Origin: UBA4246 sp045113695
GTDB taxonomy: Bacteria; Bacillota; Clostridia; Christensenellales; Aristaeellaceae
Reading direction: 5' to 3'
Assembly: GCA_045113695.1 (NCBI GenBank)
Contig: JBGUJG010000031.1
Location: forward strand, 1 to 14,674
Length of the DNA: 14,674 nucleotides
The notes beneath the pieces are model-generated. The model was given only the letters and a program-made list of their open reading frames with translations. It ran no database searches and was not told where the DNA came from. Shown here in pieces: positions 14,637-14,674 of the stretch. Every line of letters starts with the position of its first letter. The first letter of the stretch is position 1. Made by a program: the position numbers and the translations under genes.

Positions 14637-14674
14637 AGACCTGTAGTAAGCTGAACAGGCAGAAACAGGAAGGT

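Larger units (their letters stand above)
14389..14674. other. Right-hand non-coding region with hairpin cluster
   Basis: No convincing gene is seen between the LacI-family promoter and the window edge. A 66-codon minus-strand frame (14436-14636) is built from hairpin sequence and has no family likeness or good start. Three consecutive hairpins lie at 14477-14579, and a short direct repeat at 14608-14636. A GGAAGGT at the very end might be a ribosome binding site for a gene outside. Confidence 0.6.

Noticed and set aside
1..14674. tRNA or rRNA genes
   Set aside because: No cloverleaf with a T-loop consensus (GTTCRANNC in stem context) or rRNA-like stretch was noticed in any intergenic region.

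Overview
The window is GC-rich, tightly packed and codes mostly on the + strand. It looks like a gut- or rumen-type Bacillota (Clostridia-like) genome. The grounds are strong GGAGG ribosome binding sites, a consensus vegetative promoter (TTGACA-18-TATAAT), a LacI-family regulator, a sugar importer of the SBP plus two-permease type with no ATPase of its own, and cytoplasmic GH105 and GH65 enzymes. The lineage is an inference from style, not from a marker gene.

Layout. (1) 1-48: possible tail of an upstream gene. (2) 69-4758: a saccharide-cleavage block holding a 674-aa protein with a concanavalin-like N-terminus and an FG-GAP-type propeller (related to rhamnogalacturonan lyases of the PL11 type), then two different GH105 unsaturated uronyl hydrolases. 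A 230-bp spacer with a heptamer tandem array and complementary repeats separates the first gene from the two hydrolases. The block ends in an intrinsic terminator that overlaps the last stop codon. (3) 4801-12775: a second operon with a consensus promoter, a perfect 14-bp palindrome that looks like a LacI-family operator, a sugar-binding protein, two permeases and two different GH65 enzymes with intact phosphorylase signatures, ending in a strong intrinsic terminator. The junction between the binding protein and the first permease holds two mutually exclusive hairpins, one terminator-like. (4) 12776-13287: a non-coding stretch with two head-to-head copies of a 67-bp hairpin repeat and a third partial copy. 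(5) 13288-14301, minus strand: a LacI-family repressor facing the operon, with a probable self-operator over its promoter. (6) 14302-14674: non-coding, with three consecutive hairpins and a short direct repeat at the edge.

How the genes may work together (inference). The importer would bring in an oligosaccharide released outside the cell. The GH105 enzymes would remove a 4,5-unsaturated uronate left by a polysaccharide lyase. The GH65 enzymes would phosphorolyse alpha-glucosidic bonds to give beta-glucose 1-phosphate. The repressor would switch transport and GH65 genes on when a sugar inducer is present. The joint presence of two GH105 and two GH65 genes suggests a substrate carrying both an unsaturated uronate (for example from rhamnogalacturonan) and an alpha-glucosyl unit. 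A characterised GH65 activity on 3-O-alpha-D-glucosyl-L-rhamnose gives this a precedent, but the true substrate cannot be read from sequence. No transport ATPase, beta-phosphoglucomutase or rhamnose/uronate catabolic gene lies in the window.
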